From Natronosalvus sp042663485 (GTDB lineage: Archaea; Halobacteriota; Halobacteria; Halobacteriales; Natrialbaceae), in assembly GCA_042663485.1 (NCBI GenBank), contig JBHTAF010000001.1: a DNA stretch of 64,000 nucleotides. One strand, given 5' to 3'. Below the pieces are notes generated by a model, which saw nothing but the letters and a program-made list of their open reading frames with translations, had not been told where the DNA came from and made no database searches. Positions 60,573 through 64,000 of this stretch are shown here, piece by piece; within the stretch, counting starts at the first letter, position 1, and the number at the start of each line of letters is the position of its first letter. Position numbers and translations under genes: made by a program.

Positions 60573-61300
60573 TGGTGGACGGTGAGGTCGCCGAGGAAGG
60601 CGGCGGTGCGGTCGTGTTCCGGGTCGTCAAACAGCGCCTCGGGCGGGCCGCGCTCGACGATCCGTCCCTCGTCCAGGAACGTCAGCGTCGTGGCGGCCGA
60701 GCGGGCGAACCCCATCTCGTGGGTGACACAGAGCATGGTCATCCCTTCGTCGGCGAGGTCTTTCATGACCGCGAGCACCTCGCCGATGAGTTCGGGGTCG
60801 AGCGCGCTGGTCGGTTCGTCGAAGAGGATGAGTTCGGGGTCCATCGCGAGCGCGCGAGCGATGCCGACGCGCTGTTGCTGGCCGCCCGAAAGCTCGGCAG
60901 GGTAGGAGTCGGCCTGGGGCTCGAGACCGACGCGCTCGAGGTAGTCCATGGCTCTGGCGTCGGCTTCCTCGCTCGAGAGCCCGAGGACCTGCTCGAGCCC
61001 GAGGGTGATGTTGCCTCGCGCCGTCCGGTGGGCGAAGAGACTGAAATCCTGGAAGACCATGCCGACGCGCCGCCGGAGGTCGTTCTCGTCGATGTCGTGA
61101 ATCTCGATGTCGTCGAGGTAGATGGCGCCGTCGTCGATCTCGGTGAGTCGGTTGACACATCGGAGCATGGTCGACTTGCCCGACCCGCTGGGGCCGACGA
61201 TCACTTCGACGTCCTGGGGTTCCATCTCGAAGCTGACGTCGTGCAGTACCTCCTCGTCGCCGTAGGATTTGTCGACGTGGTCGACGCGTAACAGGCTCAT
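60569..61300 (-). CDS. polar amino-acid ABC transporter ATP-binding protein
   Basis: 243 residues. Walker A GPSGSGKSTMLRC, Q-loop MVFQDFSLFAHRT, signature LSGGQQQRVGIARALAM, Walker B ELILFDEPTSALDPE and the H-loop CVTHEMGFARS: all of the GlnQ/HisP type. A four-gene operon with the solute-binding protein and two permeases. Cytoplasmic energising subunit. Confidence 0.97.
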   Translation of the reverse strand: MSLLRVDHVDKSYGDEEVLHDVSFEMEPQDVEVIVGPSGSGKSTMLRCVNRLTEIDDGAIYLDDIEIHDIDENDLRRRVGMVFQDFSLFAHRTARGNITLGLEQVLGLSSEEADARAMDYLERVGLEPQADSYPAELSGGQQQRVGIARALAMDPELILFDEPTSALDPELIGEVLAVMKDLADEGMTMLCVTHEMGFARSAATTLTFLDEGRIVERGPPEALFDDPEHDRTAAFLGDLTVHQ

Positions 61301-61303
61301 AGC

Positions 61304-62020
61304 TCAGTCGTTCCCTCCGGGTATTGCGTAGCGGTCGTGTAAGCGGTCGAGCGAGCGGTTCGTCACGAACGTCAGCACGAAGTAGATCAGGCTGATGGTG
61401 ATGATGACCTCCATGACGGCCGTATCGCGTCCGGGCCGGAGGTAGAGTTGGTCTGCCTGGTAGAGCAACTCCGCCAGCCCGATGGCGAAGGCGATGCTCG
61501 TGTCCTTGAGGACGATCGTGAACTCGTTCTGGAAGCCGGGAATCGAGCGGCGAATCGCCTGTGGGAAGATCACGTGTCGAATCGCCGCCAATTTCGTCAT
61601 CCCGACCGATCGCGCGGCTTCCATCTGGCCCTCACTGATCGACTGGATCGCCCCTCTGAACACCTGCGCCTGATAGGCGCCGCTTCGAAGGCCCAGCGCG
61701 ACCGTTGCGGCGATAAAGCGGTCGAGCCTGACGTCGAGCACCGGAACCGATCCGAGTCGGGGAAGTGGCAACCCGTAGTAAAACAGGACGATCAACACGA
61801 CGATGGGCGTCCCGCGGAGGACGACGCCGACGGTACTCACTGCCTCCCGGAGCCAGCCCGAACCGTACACTTCGACGGCGCCCGCCGGGAATCCCGACAG
61901 AAATCCGAGCGAGAGGCTCGCGATCGTGAGCAAGATGGTAACGATCGTCCCCTTCAGTAAGAACTCCCAGTTCGAGGCGACGAACTGCCAGTCGCTCGCT
62001 TGCAAGACAGCGGCGTCCAT
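61304..62020 (-). CDS. polar amino-acid ABC transporter permease
   Basis: 238 residues, five helices. LLKGTIVTILLTIASLSLGFLSG, LRGTPIVVLIVLFYYGLPLP and the EAA loop AARSVGMTKLAAIRHVIFPQAIRRSIPGF. Partner of the permease at 59625, three bases before the ATPase gene and six bases after the binding-protein gene. Half of the membrane channel. Confidence 0.95.
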   Translation of the reverse strand: MDAAVLQASDWQFVASNWEFLLKGTIVTILLTIASLSLGFLSGFPAGAVEVYGSGWLREAVSTVGVVLRGTPIVVLIVLFYYGLPLPRLGSVPVLDVRLDRFIAATVALGLRSGAYQAQVFRGAIQSISEGQMEAARSVGMTKLAAIRHVIFPQAIRRSIPGFQNEFTIVLKDTSIAFAIGLAELLYQADQLYLRPGRDTAVMEVIITISLIYFVLTFVTNRSLDRLHDRYAIPGGND

Positions 62021-62026
62021 GATTCG

Positions 62027-62812
62027 TTACTCGAACCAGGTTTCGATGAGTTCCTCGTAGGTGCCGTCGTCACGAATCTCAGCGAGGGCGTCGTTGATGT
62101 CGCCGATGCGATCGTCGTCCTGGCGCATACCGAAGCCGAACACCTCGCCGGTTTCGATCTCGAACGCGACCTCGACGTCTCGCCCGGACTCGAAGTTCTG
62201 GGCGACGGGAATGTCGATGATGATCGCGTCGACGTTGCCGTTCTCGAGGTCCTGAACGGCCATCGGGTAGTTCTGGTACTGGCGGGTGTCGTCCTCGGCG
62301 ACGATTCCGTCCTCGACGAGCGTCTCGACTTCCCCTTCGCCGGTCGTGCCGGTCTGGGCGCCGACGACGGCTCCCTCGAGGTCTTCGACCGATCCCGGGT
62401 CCAGGTCACTGTCACTGGCGACGAGGACGGCCTGGTCGGATTCGTAGTAGGGGTCGGAGAACGCGATGGTCTCCTGGCGTTCTTCGGTAATCGTCATTCC
62501 CGCGGCCGCGAGGTCGATGTTCTCCTCGGTGAGTTCCGGGATCAGGGACTCGAACTCGATTTCGGTCCACTCGCCGACTTCGTAGCCGGCCCGTTCGATG
62601 GTTTCCTCGGCGAGGTCGATGTCGAATCCGACCAGCTCACCGTCGTCGTTGGTGAATTCGAACGGGGCGAAGCCGGGTGCCGTTCCGGGGACGATGGTAT
62701 CGTCGCCGCCACCGAGAACGTCGCCGAGACAGCCAGCGACGCCGGCGGTCGCGCCGACGGCGCCGACAGTCTTGAGGTACGCACGACGATCCATGTCGAA
62801 TCTGCGAGTCAT
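62027..62812 (-). CDS. amino-acid ABC transporter substrate-binding lipoprotein
   Basis: 261 residues from MTRRFDMDRRAYLK (a second ATG six codons in is possible). Tat signal with RR at 9-10 and lipobox Cys28 (AGVAGC), so it is anchored outside the membrane. SBP family 3: TAPGFAPFEFTNDDGELVGFDIDLAEE, AAAGMTITEERQETIAFSDPYYESDQAVLV, VGAQTGTTGE. First gene of the operon. An amino acid is the likely ligand; which one is not readable. Confidence 0.95.
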   Translation of the reverse strand: MTRRFDMDRRAYLKTVGAVGATAGVAGCLGDVLGGGDDTIVPGTAPGFAPFEFTNDDGELVGFDIDLAEETIERAGYEVGEWTEIEFESLIPELTEENIDLAAAGMTITEERQETIAFSDPYYESDQAVLVASDSDLDPGSVEDLEGAVVGAQTGTTGEGEVETLVEDGIVAEDDTRQYQNYPMAVQDLENGNVDAIIIDIPVAQNFESGRDVEVAFEIETGEVFGFGMRQDDDRIGDINDALAEIRDDGTYEELIETWFE

Positions 62813-62916
62813 ACCCGTGAACTCGCAAGACTGACGTTTTAACGTTTCGCACGAGGGCCGTGGCTCAGCGGTCTCGGGCCCCTCGAGAGCAGGCAGCGGC
62901 AAATATTGTGCGCCAC

Positions 62917-62971
62917 CTATCAGTACACTATCTGATTACTATCCGATTACTACCCGACCACTACCCAATTA
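62917..62971. repeat. five imperfect 11-bp tandem repeats
   Basis: Units CTATCAGTACA, CTATCTGATTA, CTATCCGATTA, CTACCCGACCA, CTACCCAATTA, one per DNA turn, so all copies face the same side. Placed 105 bp before the ABC binding-protein gene and 147 bp before the glycosyltransferase gene. Confidence 0.65.
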
Positions 62972-63001
62972 CAACGGAAGAACACCGTGACGCCGTCTCT
63001 C

Positions 63002-63051
63002 GATCCGAACGTCGACCTCGACCGATGATCCGAACGTCGATCTGGACCGAC
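63002..63051. repeat. two 25-bp tandem repeats
   Basis: Copies begin GATCCGAACGTCGA and agree at about 22 of 25 bases. Directly after the 11-bp repeats in the same intergenic space. Confidence 0.6.
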
Positions 63052-63117
63052 GACCTGAACCGACGGTCGAACGAAGAGCCGACAGTATAAGTCCGTGCCT
63101 CGAGACCTGGGTCGTAG

Positions 63118-63975
63118 ATGCGATCATCGACGCGGCGGCCGACGGGTTCTGACACCGGGTCCGGCCGAGGGCACGTAACGCGTACGGGCGGCGGCCAGGA
63201 GGAGGATGCCGGAGCGGACGTCGGCGTGAACAAAGACGACGAGGCGGACGGCGACCAGGACGGGGACGGCGGCGCGGACGACCGCACCGACAGCCAATGC
63301 GCCAGACGCGCCAACCGCTCGAGCAGACCCCTGGTGAGTTTCGTCGTCCCCGCGCGCAACGAGGCCGAGTACATTCGAGGGGCCCTCTCGAGCATCGAAG
63401 CCCTGGACACCGCCTACGACTACGAGGTGGTCGTCGTCGACGGCGACTCGAGCGACGGCACCCGCGAAATCGCCCGCGAGTACGACGTGACGGTCGTCTC
63501 CGGCCCGGCGGACGGAATCGCGGCGGCGAGAAACCGTGGTACGCGCTGCGCCGAGGGCGAGTGGCTCGCCTTCGTCGACGCCGACACCGAGGTTCGCGCC
63601 TCGTACCTGACCCGGATGCTCGGATTCGTCCAGGCCGAGGGGCTGGCCGCGGCATCTTCGCGCTGTCGGGTGACCGGTCCCCTCCGGGCGAAGTGCGTCG
63701 AAGCGACGATCAACTACGCGTTTCCGCGACTCGAGCGGCCGGTCTTGCCGGGGTTCAACACGTTCGTCCACCGCGACGCGTTCGAGGCGATCGGCGGCTT
63801 TCCGCCAGTCGCCAACGAGGATACGGCGTTCAGTCGGGCGCTCGCGCGCTCGTTCCCGACGGGGTACTGTCCGCGGGTGCTGGTCGAGACGTCGGGTCGA
63901 CGAATCGCGGCGAGCGGTCTGACGGGCACACTCTGGCACTACGTCAGACTCGACGTCGGTCGCGTGTTTGGGTGA
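63118..63975 (+). CDS. family 2 glycosyltransferase
   Basis: 285 residues. About 65 acidic, disordered residues lead into a GT-A fold: VSFVVPARNEAEYIRGALSSIE, VVDGDSSDGT, GIAAARNRGTRCAEGEWLAFVDADTE with the metal-binding DAD, and the acceptor-side NEDTAFSRAL. A short C-terminal amphipathic part may touch the membrane. Transfers a sugar from a nucleotide donor, probably for glycolipid or surface glycan; partners are outside the window. An internal start after the acidic part is possible. Confidence 0.9.
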   Translation: MRSSTRRPTGSDTGSGRGHVTRTGGGQEEDAGADVGVNKDDEADGDQDGDGGADDRTDSQCARRANRSSRPLVSFVVPARNEAEYIRGALSSIEALDTAYDYEVVVVDGDSSDGTREIAREYDVTVVSGPADGIAAARNRGTRCAEGEWLAFVDADTEVRASYLTRMLGFVQAEGLAAASSRCRVTGPLRAKCVEATINYAFPRLERPVLPGFNTFVHRDAFEAIGGFPPVANEDTAFSRALARSFPTGYCPRVLVETSGRRIAASGLTGTLWHYVRLDVGRVFG

Positions 63976-64000
63976 CTGCGTAAAGGAACGGACTACTCGA

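Noticed and set aside
62917..63051. Repeats as a CRISPR array
   Set aside because: Units are contiguous without spacers and too short; no cas genes.

Overview
This window is from a haloarchaeon, most likely one of the Natrialbales-type genera; I cannot name the genus. The signs are a GC-rich sequence full of CTCGA, very acidic proteins, Tat-type lipoprotein signals, a halocyanin, and leaderless genes with a TATA-like box about 25 bp before the ATG (for example at 14907, 24146 and 26419). Other signs are typical haloarchaeal families: HTH_10 (Bat-type) regulators, DUF2249, DUF2270, amphi-Trp, tandem Usp and a COX15-CtaB fusion. I found no rRNA, tRNA, CRISPR array or intact transposase.

Region 1 (1-16 kb) is a catabolic island. 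It holds three Gfo/Idh/MocA oxidoreductases (one cut by the window edge), an AAC(3)-type acetyltransferase, a fumarylacetoacetate-hydrolase gene broken by an in-frame stop, and an amidase. It also holds an HpcH/HpaI aldolase, a DegT/DnrJ aminotransferase, an atypical epimerase, an enolase-superfamily enzyme, a Tat-exported beta-helix (pectate-lyase-like) protein and an IclR regulator. Together they look like export of a glycan-active protein plus uptake-independent breakdown of a (possibly amino or acidic) sugar; the substrate is unknown. A GNAT gene follows, then a 1.1 kb gene-poor stretch with hairpins and gene debris.

Region 2 (18-47.6 kb) is respiratory and anaerobic. It contains an M29 aminopeptidase, Usp, a DtxR-like regulator beside a haem-copper-oxidase-subunit-I-like membrane protein, a Na+/Ca2+ exchanger and Mrp. 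Then come a 4Fe-4S/NrfD/small-membrane module with a halocyanin, an HTH_10 regulator, two DUF2249 genes, copper nitrite reductase nirK, a haem O synthase fusion, and a NarO-like cysteine-motif regulator. Thioredoxin/thioredoxin reductase, a DUF326 copper-binding protein and a TauE/SafE exporter follow. The most notable signal of the window is here: a short palindrome, CGAA-N4-TTCG, lies 38-40 bp before the start codon of five separate genes (DtxR-like, oxidase-like, both DUF2249 genes and, in degenerate form, nirK), with variants near others. It looks like the activator site of one anaerobic/nitrogen-oxide regulon spread over at least 14 kb.

Region 3 (48-64 kb) is mostly housekeeping and membrane proteins: tandem Usp, MobA, DUF2270, TM2, DUF2085, amphi-Trp, NUDIX, a second cation exchanger and AIM24. 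It also has a metzincin-like membrane protein without the catalytic glutamate, a Vps62-like Tat lipoprotein, a complete polar amino-acid ABC transporter, and a GT2 glycosyltransferase preceded by helically phased 11-bp repeats.
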